Made by a program: the position numbers and the translations under genes
NCBI RefSeq assembly: GCF_900111925.1
Contig: NZ_FOKA01000005.1
Location: forward strand, 124,001-188,000
DNA: 64,000 nt
Direction of reading: 5' to 3'
Source of the DNA: Cellulomonas marina
GTDB taxonomy: Bacteria > Actinomycetota > Actinomycetes > Actinomycetales > Cellulomonadaceae
Notes under the pieces: model-generated
The model's input: only the letters and a program-made list of their open reading frames with translations
Databases searched by the model: none
What the model was told of the DNA's origin: nothing
In this document: one piece after another, positions 27,917 to 36,566 of the stretch
How the letters are laid out: each line of letters starts with the position of its first letter
Position numbering within the stretch: position 1 is the first letter of the stretch

Positions 27917-28937
27917 CGTCGTGGGGCGCCGCGACCCAGGCGTCGATCCCCGCCAGCAGCGCGGCGCGGACAGCCGGCGAGGCGCGCGAGGCCTGCACCG
28001 AGCCGCGCGCGAGGTCCGCCAGCGCACGGTCGTCGAACCCCTGCGCACGCGCGATGCGGTACTGGTCGACGAGCCGTGAACGGAACAGGAGCGGGTCGTC
28101 CGCGCCGAGCGCCACCGTGGCCCCCGCCGCGACCAGCGCCCGGAGCGGGACGTCGGCCTCGTCGCGGTACACCCCCAGCGAGACGTTGGACGCCGGGCAG
28201 GCCTCGAAGGCGACGCCCTCCTGCACGAGCAGGTCCAGCAGCCGGGGGTCCTCCGCGGCCCGCACCCCGTGCCCCAGCCGGTCGGGCCGCAGGTGGGTCA
28301 GCACGGCCTCGACGTGCGCGGGCCCGAGCAGCTCCCCGCCGTGCGGCACGGAGGCCAGCCCGGCCCGCCGGGCGATGGCGAAGGCCCCGGCGAAGTCCTC
28401 CGTCTCCCCGCGGCGCTCGTCGTTCGACAGGCCGAACCCGACGACCTGCCCCGGGCCGTCGCCCGCGTGCCGCGCCGCCAGCCGCGCCAGGGTCCGGGCC
28501 TCCAGCGGGTGCCGCATCCGCGACGCGGCCACGACGACGCCGACCTCGACGCCCGTGGCCCGGGCCGCGAGACGCGCCTCGTCGAGCACGATCTCGAGCG
28601 CCGGGGTCAGCCCACCGACCCACGGCGCGTACGAGGTGGGGTCCACCTGCAGCTCGAGGCGCCCGGACCCCTCGGCGGCGTCGTCCTCGACCGCCTCCCG
28701 GACGACGCGGCGCATGACCTCCTCGCCGCGGACGACGGCGCGGGCGGCGTCGTACAGGCGCTGGAAGCGGAACCACCCGCGCTCGTCTGCCGGGACGCGC
28801 AGCGGGTCGTCGTCGACGAGGGCCTCGGGCAGCCGGACGCCCCGCTCGCGCGCGAGGTCCGCGAGCGTCGCCGGGCGCATCGACCCGGTGAAGTGCAGGT
28901 GGAGGTGGGCCTTGGGCAGCAGCGACAGGTCCCGCAC
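27906..28937 (-). CDS. add: adenosine deaminase family protein
   Basis: The product is a 343-aa amidohydrolase-fold deaminase. The N-terminal zinc motif is in LPKAHLHLHFTGSMRP (His-x-His). SVPHGGELLGPAHV carries the catalytic His/Glu region. RLGHGVRAAEDPRLL and VALGADDPLLF carry the later metal-binding His and Asp. It converts adenosine to inosine if it is a true adenosine deaminase; adenine deaminase and related specificities share these motifs. GTG start at 28937. It lies 40 nt downstream of the response regulator on the same strand and may be read through from that operon. Confidence 0.88.
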   Translation of the reverse strand: MRDLSLLPKAHLHLHFTGSMRPATLADLARERGVRLPEALVDDDPLRVPADERGWFRFQRLYDAARAVVRGEEVMRRVVREAVEDDAAEGSGRLELQVDPTSYAPWVGGLTPALEIVLDEARLAARATGVEVGVVVAASRMRHPLEARTLARLAARHAGDGPGQVVGFGLSNDERRGETEDFAGAFAIARRAGLASVPHGGELLGPAHVEAVLTHLRPDRLGHGVRAAEDPRLLDLLVQEGVAFEACPASNVSLGVYRDEADVPLRALVAAGATVALGADDPLLFRSRLVDQYRIARAQGFDDRALADLARGSVQASRASPAVRAALLAGIDAWVAAPHDVRG

Positions 28938-28977
28938 GCCGCCATCCTGCCAGCCGGGCGAGCGCCGTCAGCGCAGG

Positions 28978-29706
28978 TCAGCCTCCCGTGCCCGGCAGCA
29001 GACCACGTTCCATGGCGATGGTGACCGCCCGGGTCCGGTCGTCCACGCCGAGCTTGGCGAAGGCGCGCAGCAGGTGCGTCTTCACGGTCGCCTCGGTGAT
29101 GAACAGCTCGCGGCCGATGCCGGCGTTGGACAGGCCCCGGGCGACGCCGGCCAGCACCTCGAGCTCGCGCGGCGTGAGGCGGTCGCCCTCGCCGCGCACC
29201 TGCTGGACGAGCCGGGCGGCGACGCCGGGGGAGAGGGTGGTCCGTCCGGCGGCGGCGGCACGCACCGCGGCGACGAGCTGGTCCCGGGGGGTGTCCTTGA
29301 GCAGGTACCCCGTCGCGCCGGCCTCGACCGCGCGCAGGATGTCCGCGTCCGTCTCGTACGTGGTCAGGACGACGACGTGCACGCCCGGCAGCTCGGCGCG
29401 CAGGCGGGCCGTCGCCGTCGCGCCGTCGGTGCCCGGCATGCGCAGGTCCATGAGGACCACGTCGGGCGCCAGCGCGTGCGCCAGCCGCACGGCCTCCCCG
29501 CCGTCCGCCGCCTCGCCCACGACCTCGAGGTCCGGCTCGACGGCGAGCATGCCCGCCAGCCCCGACCGCACGACGGGGTGGTCGTCGGCCAGCAGGACCC
29601 GCACCGTGCCCGCCGTGCCCGCCGTGCCCGCCGTGCCCGCCGTGCCCGCCGTGCCCGCCGTGCCCGCCGTGCCCGCCGTGCCCGCCGTGCCGGCCCCGCC
29701 GCTCAC
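28978..29706 (-). CDS. NarL/LuxR-family response regulator with an (Ala-Gly-Thr)10 N-terminal array
   Basis: From about residue 35 the protein is a standard two-component regulator: receiver domain VRVLLADDHPVVRSGLAG with acidic pocket, the phospho-acceptor Asp in DVVLMDLRMPGTDG, and the conserved Lys in GYLLKDTPRDQL. A LuxR-type helix-turn-helix follows (LTPRELEVLAGVARGLSNAG). The GTG at 29706 overlaps the sensor-kinase stop by 4 bp (GTGA). Residues 5-34 are ten perfect Ala-Gly-Thr triplets from a 9-nt repeat. A GTG at 29604, exactly at the receiver start, would skip the array; which start is used is open. Confidence 0.93.
   Translation of the reverse strand: MSGGAGTAGTAGTAGTAGTAGTAGTAGTAGTAGTVRVLLADDHPVVRSGLAGMLAVEPDLEVVGEAADGGEAVRLAHALAPDVVLMDLRMPGTDGATATARLRAELPGVHVVVLTTYETDADILRAVEAGATGYLLKDTPRDQLVAAVRAAAAGRTTLSPGVAARLVQQVRGEGDRLTPRELEVLAGVARGLSNAGIGRELFITEATVKTHLLRAFAKLGVDDRTRAVTIAMERGLLPGTGG
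29606..29695 (-). repeat. 9-nt tandem repeat, ten copies, at the 5' end of the response regulator gene
   Basis: Ten contiguous copies of GTGCCCGCC (plus-strand reading), the last with one substitution, cover 90 bp. On the coding strand they encode Ala-Gly-Thr. Near-perfect identity suggests recent expansion by slippage; changes by whole units keep the frame. Confidence 0.95.
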
Positions 29707-30932
29707 CGGGACCCCTCGGGCAGGTGCAGGCTCAGGCGGGTGCCGCCGGACGGCCCCGGGCCGACGAGGAGGTCGCTACCGGTGGCCGCGGCCCGGTCGC
29801 GCATCCCGCGCAGGCCGGTCCCCTCGGGCGTGCCGGGGGCGATGCCGCGGCCGTCGTCCTCGACCTCGAGGCGGGTGCCCCCCGGGGCGTGCACGAGGCG
29901 GACGGTGACCCGGCGGGCGTCGGCATGACGCCGGACGTTCGCCAGGGCCTCCTGTGCGGCGCGCAGGAGCACCACCTCCGTCTCGCGCCCGGGGCCGTCC
30001 GCGGTGGTGGCGGTCCCCGTGGTGGCGGTCCCCGCCAGCACCACCTCCACCCCGGTCTCCGCCTCGAAGCGGCGGGCCAGCCGCTCCAGCGCCTCGCCCA
30101 GCGTGACGCCGTCGAGGGCGGCCGGCCCGAACGCGGCGACGAGCGCACGCGCCTCGGCGAGGTTGTCGCGGGCGACCGCCTCGATCTGCGCGAGGCGGCG
30201 GCGCACCTCGTCGCGGCCGCCCCGCTCGAGCTCGGCCGTGGCCGTCTGCGCCAGCATGACGACGCTGGTGAAGCCCTGGGCGAGCGTGTCGTGGATCTCC
30301 TGCGCGACCCGCGCCCGCTCGGCCAGCACCCCGGCCGCGTGGTGCTCGGCGGCGAGGGCGGCCTGCGCGTGCTCCAGGCGCTCGATGAGGCCCGCCCGCT
30401 CCTCGCTCTGCTCGGCGATCTGCGTGATCCACAGGCCGAGGACGACGGCGAAGGCGAGGCTGATCGTCATCTGCGTGGCGACCTCACCGGCCTCGTCGCT
30501 CCACGAGCCCAGGCGGAGGACGGCCGCCCCGGCCACGACGAGGGTGAGGGCGACGCACCAGGCGACGCCGGCCGACCGCCGCCGGCTGAAGAACCACACC
30601 TGCGAGTAGGCGATGAACAGCAGCACGAAGCCGAAGTCGCCCGACCACGTCGCCACGCCCGTGACGACGACGAGCACGACGAGGTAGGCGTCCGCGCCGC
30701 GGGGGCGGCCCTGCAGCGCCGCCCGCCGTCCCAGCAGCACGTAGGCGACGACGAGCACGAGGAGGGCCGCGACGGCGAGCAGGGACGTCGCCGACCCGGG
30801 CGGGCGCAGGGCGGACACGGCGGTCGGGACGCCCACGACGAGCGCGAGGGCGTAGAACGCCAGGTCCCAGCCGCGCATCGTGCGCCGCCAGAACTCCGAG
30901 CGCTCCACCGGCGCCCGCTCGTCACCCGCCAT
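29703..30932 (-). CDS. two-component sensor histidine kinase (NarL/DesK type)
   Basis: About five or six hydrophobic helices span residues 20-160 with almost no extracellular domain, so it likely senses membrane or intramembrane cues. The dimerisation/phosphoacceptor (HisKA_3) motif is ERARVAQEIHDTLAQGFTSV, with the phosphorylated His near residue 205. The HATPase domain shows VEDDGRGIAPG and GLRGMRDRAAATGS. The ATG at 30932 (409 aa) is preferred over the GTG at 30950 because GGGAGGGT precedes it. Stop overlaps the response regulator start. Encoded directly after the ABC-2 exporter genes, suggesting it monitors the exporter's substrate. Confidence 0.92.
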   Translation of the reverse strand: MAGDERAPVERSEFWRRTMRGWDLAFYALALVVGVPTAVSALRPPGSATSLLAVAALLVLVVAYVLLGRRAALQGRPRGADAYLVVLVVVTGVATWSGDFGFVLLFIAYSQVWFFSRRRSAGVAWCVALTLVVAGAAVLRLGSWSDEAGEVATQMTISLAFAVVLGLWITQIAEQSEERAGLIERLEHAQAALAAEHHAAGVLAERARVAQEIHDTLAQGFTSVVMLAQTATAELERGGRDEVRRRLAQIEAVARDNLAEARALVAAFGPAALDGVTLGEALERLARRFEAETGVEVVLAGTATTGTATTADGPGRETEVVLLRAAQEALANVRRHADARRVTVRLVHAPGGTRLEVEDDGRGIAPGTPEGTGLRGMRDRAAATGSDLLVGPGPSGGTRLSLHLPEGSR

Positions 30933-31020
30933 GCCCGGACCCTCCCACACCCCGCCGACACGCGGCGCCGACCCCGCACCCGCCCGTCACGTCGGACCAC
31001 GTCCCCCTCCGGCCGCCGCC

Positions 31021-31890
31021 TCAGCCGGCGTCCCGCCGCGTCCAGCGGAAGGTGCGCGCCCCCAGCACCAGCCCGACGACGAGGTACGCGACGAGGACCG
31101 CCGCCGTCGCGCCGTGCTGCCACGACCCGCCGACCTCGGCCGCCGCGGCGGCGTCGGGCAGGAACACCGACCGCATGCCCTGGGCCAGCCACTTGAGCGG
31201 GAAGAACGACGCCAGGGACTGCATCCACGAGGGCAGGTCGTCGAAGGCGAAGAACACCCCGGAGACGAACTGCAGCACGAGCACGACCGGCGTCACGACG
31301 GCCGAGGCGGACCGGCCCGAGCGCGGCACGGAGGAGAACGCCACGCCGCACACCGCACCGGCCGCCGTGCCGAGCGCCCACACCCACGCGAAGGTGACCC
31401 ACCGCGCCACGTCCCCCGGCAGCGGCACGTCGTAGACCACGGCCGCGACCACCAGGAGCAGCGCCGTCTGCAGCAGCGACGTCACCAGCACCTGCCCGAC
31501 CTTGCCCAGGAAGTACGCCGAGGCGGGCAGCGGCGTCCCGCGCAGCCTCTTGAGGCCGCCCTCGTCGCGCTCCACCGCGATCGTCGTGGCGAGCTGCTGG
31601 AAGCTCGACAGCACGACCCCCGTCGCGACCATGCCCGGCAGGAAGTACTGCGCGAAGGTGACCCCGGGTGCCGCGACGTCCTCCTGCCCGCCGAAGACCG
31701 TCGCGAAGATGGCCAACATGATGACGGGGTAGGCGAAGACGAACACGACGGCGTCGCGCTCCCGGAAGAACAGCCGCACCTCGTGCTGCGTGCGCGCGAG
31801 CCCGAGGCGGAGCGTGCTCGGCAGGCGGACGGAGGTCCGCGCCGGGGGGCTCGCGGTGACGCCGGCCCGCCGCTCGGTGGTGGCGCTCAT
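31021..31890 (-). CDS. ABC-2 type transporter permease
   Basis: The 289-aa protein has an N-terminal cytoplasmic part followed by six membrane helices, the ABC-2 layout of drug, lipid or polysaccharide exporters. FVFAYPVIMLAIFATVFGG, the loop ERDEGGLKRLRGTPLPASAY, and AYLVVGLVLGARTFRW are typical of the DrrB/NatB-like group. The ATG overlaps the ATPase gene stop by 4 bp. The sensor kinase begins 88 nt downstream on the same strand. Confidence 0.9.
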   Translation of the reverse strand: MSATTERRAGVTASPPARTSVRLPSTLRLGLARTQHEVRLFFRERDAVVFVFAYPVIMLAIFATVFGGQEDVAAPGVTFAQYFLPGMVATGVVLSSFQQLATTIAVERDEGGLKRLRGTPLPASAYFLGKVGQVLVTSLLQTALLLVVAAVVYDVPLPGDVARWVTFAWVWALGTAAGAVCGVAFSSVPRSGRSASAVVTPVVLVLQFVSGVFFAFDDLPSWMQSLASFFPLKWLAQGMRSVFLPDAAAAAEVGGSWQHGATAAVLVAYLVVGLVLGARTFRWTRRDAG

Positions 31891-32840
31891 GCCGGCACCC
31901 CCACCCGCGCCCCGACCCGCACGGCGTCCGTGGCACCCGTCGCCGCGGGGAGGCCGTCGGTGGTGCCCGCCGCCTCGCCGATCATCCGCAGGTACACGTC
32001 CTCCAGCGTCGGGCGACGCACCTCGAGCCCCGGCACCTCGTCGAGGCCGCGGTCGGCCCAGCGCGCCGCGAGCTCGGCGACGACGCGGGTGGGGGCGTCC
32101 GTGGTCAGCTCCCGCGCGGCGCCGTCCTCGACCCAGCGCACGACCGCGCTGCGGGCGGCGCGGCCGCCGAGGGCGGCCGGCGTCCCGGACCCGACGACCC
32201 GCCCGGCGGCGACGACGACGACCCGGTCGGCCAGCCGCTCGGCCTCCTCGAGGTAGTGCGTCGTCAGCAGAACGGTCGTGCCCTCGTCGCGCAGGCGGTG
32301 CACGAGGTCCCAGAACTCGTGGCGCGCCTGCGGGTCGAAGCCGGTGGTGGGCTCGTCGAGGAACAGGAGCTCGGGCCGCCCGACGATGCCGAGGGCGACG
32401 TCGAGCCGTCGGCGCTGCCCGCCCGACAGGCGGCGGACGCGGGTGCGCTCGCGGTCCTGCAGGCCGACGGCGGCGACGACCTCGGCCGGGTCCCGCGGGT
32501 CGGGGTAGTACCGCGCGAACTGCCGCACGAGCTCGCCGACGGTCGCCTCGGCGGCGTCGTCGGCGCTCTGCAGGACGATGCCGACGTGGGTGCGCCAGTC
32601 ACGACCCGCGGTGCCGGGGTCCTGGCCGAGCACCGCGACCTCGCCGCCGTCCCGCCGGCGGTAGCCCTCGAGGACCTCGACGGTCGTCGTCTTGCCGGCC
32701 CCGTTCGGGCCCAGGACCGCGACGCACTCTCCGCGCGCCACGTCCAGGTCGAGGCCGTCGACGGCCCGCTTGTCGCCGTAGTGCTTCGTCAGCCCGCGGA
32801 CGACGACGGCGGCGTCGGCCCGGGCGCTCGTGGTGACCAT
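31887..32840 (-). CDS. ABC transporter ATP-binding protein (DrrA/NatA type)
   Basis: The 317-aa ATPase has Walker A GPNGAGKTTT, signature RRLSGGQRRRLDVAL, Walker B ELLFLDEPTTGFDP and the switch histidine in LLTTHYLEEAERLADRV. A C-terminal extension of about 90 residues fits the DrrA-like exporter ATPases. The ATG at 32840 is chosen because the family core (VVVRGLTKHYG) begins about 12 residues later; there is no obvious Shine-Dalgarno, so a leaderless start is possible. A large inverted repeat lies 57-94 bp upstream. First gene of the exporter / two-component operon. Confidence 0.92.
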   Translation of the reverse strand: MVTTSARADAAVVVRGLTKHYGDKRAVDGLDLDVARGECVAVLGPNGAGKTTTVEVLEGYRRRDGGEVAVLGQDPGTAGRDWRTHVGIVLQSADDAAEATVGELVRQFARYYPDPRDPAEVVAAVGLQDRERTRVRRLSGGQRRRLDVALGIVGRPELLFLDEPTTGFDPQARHEFWDLVHRLRDEGTTVLLTTHYLEEAERLADRVVVVAAGRVVGSGTPAALGGRAARSAVVRWVEDGAARELTTDAPTRVVAELAARWADRGLDEVPGLEVRRPTLEDVYLRMIGEAAGTTDGLPAATGATDAVRVGARVGVPA

Positions 32841-32896
32841 GGCGACGAGCCTGGCCGCGGGCGGGGCCCCGCCGCGACGGACGTCCGGTCGTCCCC

Positions 32897-32934
32897 GGTG
32901 TCCACCGACCGGTGGACCCCGGCCGGTGGACACC
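32897..32934. promoter_or_regulatory. 11-bp perfect inverted repeat with a nested second palindrome
   Basis: GGTGTCCACCG (32897-32907) and CGGTGGACACC (32924-32934) pair perfectly across a 16-bp spacer. The spacer itself carries GGTGGAC, which pairs alternatively with the left arm (TCCACC-GACC-GGTGGA at 32901-32916). It lies between the aspC-like gene's end and the exporter ATPase start, both on the minus strand. It could terminate the former or be an operator for the latter, for example for the adjacent response regulator. Confidence 0.55.
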
Positions 32935-32973
32935 GGTGGTGACGCCGGTGGTGGCGCCGGTGGTGCGGTGCCC

Positions 32974-34239
32974 TCAGCGCGCCTCGGCCAGGAGGCCCTG
33001 CAGGCGGCCGACGCCCTCGACGAGGTCGTCGTCGCCCAGGGCGTAGGACAGGCGCAGGAAGCCGCTCGGCCCGAACGCCTCGCCGGGGACGACCGCGACC
33101 TCGACCTCGTCGAGCACGAGGGCGGCGAGCTCGGCCGACGTCGTGGGCGTGCGTCCGCGCAGCGTCCGGCCGAGCAGCCCCTGCACCGAGGGGTAGGCGT
33201 AGAAGGCGCCCTGCGGCACGGGGACCTCGACGCCGTCGATCGCCGACAGCATCGACACCATCGTCCGCCGGCGGCGGTCGAAGGCCTCCCGCATGCGCGC
33301 GACGGCGGTGAGGTCGCCCGTCAGGGCCGCCAGGGCCGCGCGCTGCGACACGTTGGCGACGTTCGAGGTCAGGTGCGACTGGAGGTTCGTCGCCGCCGTG
33401 ACGACGTCCGCCGGACCGGTCAGCCATCCCACGCGCCAGCCGGTCATCGCGTACGTCTTGGCCACGCCGTTGAGCACGACGGTCCGGTCCTCCAGCTCGG
33501 GCACCGCGCGCAGCACGGGGGTGGCGACGGCGTCGTCGTACACGAGGTGCTCGTAGATCTCGTCGGTGACGACCCAGAGCCCGTGCTCGAGGGCCCAGCG
33601 CCCCACGTCCGCCGTCTCCTCGGACGTCAGCACCGCGCCCGTCGGGTTCGAGGGCGAGCACAGCAGGAGCACCTTCGTGCGCGGGGTGCGCGCCTCCTCG
33701 AGCTGCTCCACGGAGACGCGGTAGCCCTGCTCGGGCCCGGCGAACACCTCGACGGGCACGCCGCCGGCCAGCCGGACCGCCTCGGGGTACGTGGTCCAGG
33801 CGGGGGTCGGCAGCAGCACCTCGTCGCCCGGGTCCAGCAGCGTCGCGAAGGCGGTGAAGACGGCCTGCTTGCCGCCGTTGGTGACGAGGACGCGGGACGG
33901 GTCGACCGCGTAGCCCGAGTCGCGCAGGGTCTTGGCGGCGACCGCCTCCCGCAGCGCCGGCAGGCCGGCGGTCGGGGTGTACCGGTGGGAGGCGGGGTCC
34001 TGGGCGGCCCGCACCGCGGCCTCGACGATCTCCGGCGGCGTCGGGAAGTCCGGCTCGCCCGCCCCGAAGCCGATGACGGGCCGGCCGGCCGCCTTCAGCG
34101 CCTTCGCCCGCGCGTCGACCGCGAGCGTGGCGGACTCGGCGATGGCCCCCACGCGGCGCGAGACGCGGGTGCGTGCGCCGTCCTGGGCGGACGGTGCGGA
34201 CGACGGGCTGGCGGCGGCTGCGGCGCTGGTCTCGCTCAC
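32974..34239 (-). CDS. aspC: aspartate aminotransferase-like PLP-dependent enzyme
   Basis: A fold-type I aminotransferase of 421 aa, class I-gamma style. Visible are [14 protein letters not shown] near residue 50, the substrate/PLP segment [22 protein letters not shown], the PLP lysine in [16 protein letters not shown], and [13 protein letters not shown] at the C-terminus. Aspartate is the usual substrate of this group but related specificities (e.g. prephenate) exist. The GTG at 34239 precedes an Ala/Ser-rich segment of about 20 residues. It is the conserved neighbour of tRNA-Trp/secE in actinobacteria, transcribed away from them. Confidence 0.88.
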   Translation of the reverse strand: MSETSAAAAASPSSAPSAQDGARTRVSRRVGAIAESATLAVDARAKALKAAGRPVIGFGAGEPDFPTPPEIVEAAVRAAQDPASHRYTPTAGLPALREAVAAKTLRDSGYAVDPSRVLVTNGGKQAVFTAFATLLDPGDEVLLPTPAWTTYPEAVRLAGGVPVEVFAGPEQGYRVSVEQLEEARTPRTKVLLLCSPSNPTGAVLTSEETADVGRWALEHGLWVVTDEIYEHLVYDDAVATPVLRAVPELEDRTVVLNGVAKTYAMTGWRVGWLTGPADVVTAATNLQSHLTSNVANVSQRAALAALTGDLTAVARMREAFDRRRRTMVSMLSAIDGVEVPVPQGAFYAYPSVQGLLGRTLRGRTPTTSAELAALVLDEVEVAVVPGEAFGPSGFLRLSYALGDDDLVEGVGRLQGLLAEAR

Positions 34240-34290
34240 GGTGCCATCCTGGCAGACGTGCTCCGGGCCGGGCCGCCCGTGCCGCCAGGC

Positions 34291-34350
34291 GTTCCACCGT
34301 GCGTTCCACCGGACGTCCCACCGGACGTCCCACCGGACGTCCCACCGGCG
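34291..34350. repeat. 12-nt tandem repeat, five copies, in the aspC / tRNA-Trp spacer
   Basis: Units start at 34291, 34303, 34315, 34327 and 34339 with the pattern GTYCCACCGGAC. The 297-bp spacer (34240-34536) holds no gene I can support; besides this array it contains a candidate tRNA-Trp promoter. Confidence 0.9.
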
Positions 34351-34424
34351 TTCCGCGGGACTTCCCGGGCGGTCCCCCGGTGGTCCACCGGGACGGGCGG
34401 TTCGACCCGCCGGGAACCGTCGCG

Positions 34425-34430
34425 TAGAGT
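34425..34430 (+). promoter_or_regulatory. candidate -10 box for tRNA-Trp / secE
   Basis: TAGAGT fits the TANNNT pattern of actinobacterial -10 boxes. No convincing -35 lies 16-18 nt upstream (best is TTCGAC at 34401). It would start RNA about 100 nt before tRNA-Trp. Confidence 0.3.
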
Positions 34431-34536
34431 GTCCCCTCGGCGGTCGAGTCCGTGACGATGAGCCGCGTCCCGCGCAGGGCCCGAGAGGGTCGGTGCTCGG
34501 GACGCAGCGTGTCGTCGTCGGTCCCGGTCCCGCCGT

Positions 34537-34609
34537 AGGGCAGTGGCGCAATTGGTAGCGCAGCGGTCTCCAAAACCGCAGGTTGCAGGTTCGAGTCCTG
34601 TCTGCCCTG
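34537..34609 (+). tRNA. tRNA-Trp (CCA)
   Basis: Acceptor stem AGGGCAG/CTGCCCT with the G discriminator normal for tRNA-Trp, anticodon stem GCGGT/ACCGC around CTCCAAA with CCA at 34570-34572, and T-loop TTCGAGT are present; 73 nt. It lies 55 nt upstream of secE, a conserved order. Confidence 0.96.
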
Positions 34610-34664
34610 CGCACGCGGCACCCGTCGGGGGTCGTCCGGACACGAGACGTAGGGGTTCTGGCAC

Positions 34665-34949
34665 GTGAGCGATACGGCAACGGCTCGGACGCCCGACGCG
34701 CCGGACCCGGCGTCCGGGGCGTCGGCGCTGCCGGCTCGTCCCGGGCCCGCGCGCCGCGGGCTGTTCGCCCGGATCGCGCTCTTCGTGCGGCAGGTCGTGG
34801 CCGAGCTCCGCAAGGTCGTCTGGCCCACGCGCACCGAGCTCGTGCGGTACACGCTCGTGGTGCTCGTGTTCGTGGTGGTGGTCATGGCGTTCGTCACGCT
34901 GGTCGACCTCGGCGTCGGGCGCCTGACCTTCTGGGTGTTCGGCGGCTGA
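34665..34949 (+). CDS. secE: preprotein translocase subunit SecE
   Basis: SecE is the small clamp subunit of the SecYEG channel. The 94-aa product has an unstructured Ala/Pro-rich N-terminus, then the amphipathic motif [19 protein letters not shown], and one C-terminal membrane helix. GTG start at 34665. Placed, as usual, between tRNA-Trp and nusG. Confidence 0.96.
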   Translation: MSDTATARTPDAPDPASGASALPARPGPARRGLFARIALFVRQVVAELRKVVWPTRTELVRYTLVVLVFVVVVMAFVTLVDLGVGRLTFWVFGG

Positions 34950-35067
34950 CCGGTCGGTCGGCGTCGCAGCAGCGCACCGCACGCACGCGGCCGGCGGCAC
35001 GTCCGCCCGTCCGCACCGATCGCCGGCGCCCCCGCGGCGCCCCACCCTGGAGAAAGCAGGTCAGCAC

Positions 35068-35940
35068 GTGTCGCAGCAGTCGCAGGAGCCCGGTGGCTCC
35101 CTCGCCGGTGCCGACCTCGCGGACGCCCTGACGTCCGTCGAGGCGACGGGCGAGGACGTCTCCTACGCCTCCCAGGACGCCGAGGCGGCCGCCGGCGCCG
35201 ACGCGCCCTCCACGGACGGTGCGGACGCAGGTGCGGACGCCGAGGTCGACGACGTGACCGAGGACGAGGCGCCCGGCGCCGCCGGCACGGACGACGAGGC
35301 GCTCGTGGCCGCCGACGACGAGGTGGACCCGGACGAGGACCCCGAGCTCGCCTTCAAGAACAAGCTGCGGACGCTGCCGGGCGACTGGTACGTCATCCAC
35401 TCGTACGCGGGCTACGAGAACCGTGTGAAGGCGAACCTCGAGAACCGTCGCCAGAGCCTCAACATGGAGGACTTCATCTACCAGGTGGAGGTCCCCATGG
35501 AAGAGGTCGTGGAGATCAAGAACGCGCAGCGCAAGGTCGTCAAGCGCGTGCGCATCCCCGGCTACGTCCTCGTCCGCATGGACCTCACGGACGAGTCGTG
35601 GGGCGCGGTGCGCCACACCCCCGGCGTGACGGGCTTCGTCGGCCACACGCACCAGCCCGTGCCGCTGACGCAGTCCGAGGTCTTCTCCATGCTGGCCCCG
35701 ACGCTCGCGCCGAAGCCGGCCGCCGGCGGTGCCGCGGCCCCGCAGCGCTCGGCCACCCCGATCGAGGTCGACTTCGTCGTCGGCGAGTCGGTCACCGTCA
35801 CCGACGGCGGCCCGTTCGACACGCTGCCCGCGACGATCTCCGAGATCAACCCCGAGAACCAGAAGCTCAAGGTGCTCGTGTCGCTCTTCGGCCGGGAGAC
35901 CCCGGTCGAGCTGTCGTTCGGCCAGGTCTCCAAGATCTGA
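35068..35940 (+). CDS. nusG: transcription termination/antitermination factor NusG with acidic N-terminal extension
   Basis: NusG binds RNA polymerase and links it to Rho or the ribosome. The NGN domain starts near residue 105 ([20 protein letters not shown]) and contains YVLVRMDL. The KOW domain is at the C-terminus ([20 protein letters not shown]). The product is 290 aa against about 180 in E. coli; the first 100 residues are an Asp/Glu/Ala-rich extension common in actinobacteria. GTG at 35068, preceded by GGAGAAAG. rplK follows after a 91-nt spacer. Confidence 0.96.
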   Translation: MSQQSQEPGGSLAGADLADALTSVEATGEDVSYASQDAEAAAGADAPSTDGADAGADAEVDDVTEDEAPGAAGTDDEALVAADDEVDPDEDPELAFKNKLRTLPGDWYVIHSYAGYENRVKANLENRRQSLNMEDFIYQVEVPMEEVVEIKNAQRKVVKRVRIPGYVLVRMDLTDESWGAVRHTPGVTGFVGHTHQPVPLTQSEVFSMLAPTLAPKPAAGGAAAPQRSATPIEVDFVVGESVTVTDGGPFDTLPATISEINPENQKLKVLVSLFGRETPVELSFGQVSKI

Positions 35941-36031
35941 CCGGACGTCCGGACGGACCCGCGCCGCGGGTCGGATGCAACCGGGTCATCGCCCACGGCG
36001 TCGGCCCACGACGAAGAGGACGGAAGGCGTC

Positions 36032-36463
36032 ATGCCCCCGAAGAAGAAGGTCACCGGTCTGATCAAGCTCCAGATCAAGGCCGGCGCCGCCACCCCCGCG
36101 CCGCCGATCGGCCCCGCGCTGGGTCAGCACGGCGTGAACATCATGGAGTTCTGCAAGGCGTACAACGCGGCGACCGAGGCCCAGCGCGGCAACGTCATCC
36201 CCGTCGAGATCACGGTGTACGAGGACCGCTCGTTCACCTTCGTGACGAAGACGCCGCCGGCCGCCGAGCTCATCAAGAAGGCCGCGGGCGTGGCCAAGGG
36301 CTCCGCGACGCCGCACACGACGAAGGTCGCGACGCTGTCGGCCGACCAGGTCCGCGAGATCGCCTCCACGAAGCTCGAGGACCTCAACGCCAACGACCTC
36401 GCCGCCGCCGAGAAGATCATCGCCGGCACCGCCCGCTCGATGGGCATCACGGTCGAGGGCTGA
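36032..36463 (+). CDS. rplK: 50S ribosomal protein L11
   Basis: L11 is part of the GTPase-associated centre and binds 23S rRNA helices 43-44. The 143-aa length is normal. [20 protein letters not shown] and [19 protein letters not shown] are the family signature. The ATG at 36032 is chosen over in-frame upstream codons overlapping nusG's end; GGAAGG precedes it. Pairs with rplA. Confidence 0.97.
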
Positions 36464-36486
36464 CGCCCCCGCACCACCAGCACCAG

Positions 36487-36512
36487 CCGTCGCGGCACCC
36501 CCGCCGCGACGG
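36487..36512 (+). other. hairpin in the rplK-rplA spacer
   Basis: A perfect 10-bp stem, CCGTCGCGGC against GCCGCGACGG, with a 6-nt loop lies midway in the 103-nt spacer. It could be a processing site, a partial attenuator, or an L1 regulatory site; the sequence alone does not decide. Confidence 0.5.
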
Positions 36513-36566
36513 ACCTGTGGAAGGGCCTGTGCGGCCCGCACCACGACTGCTGATCAGGAGAAGCAG

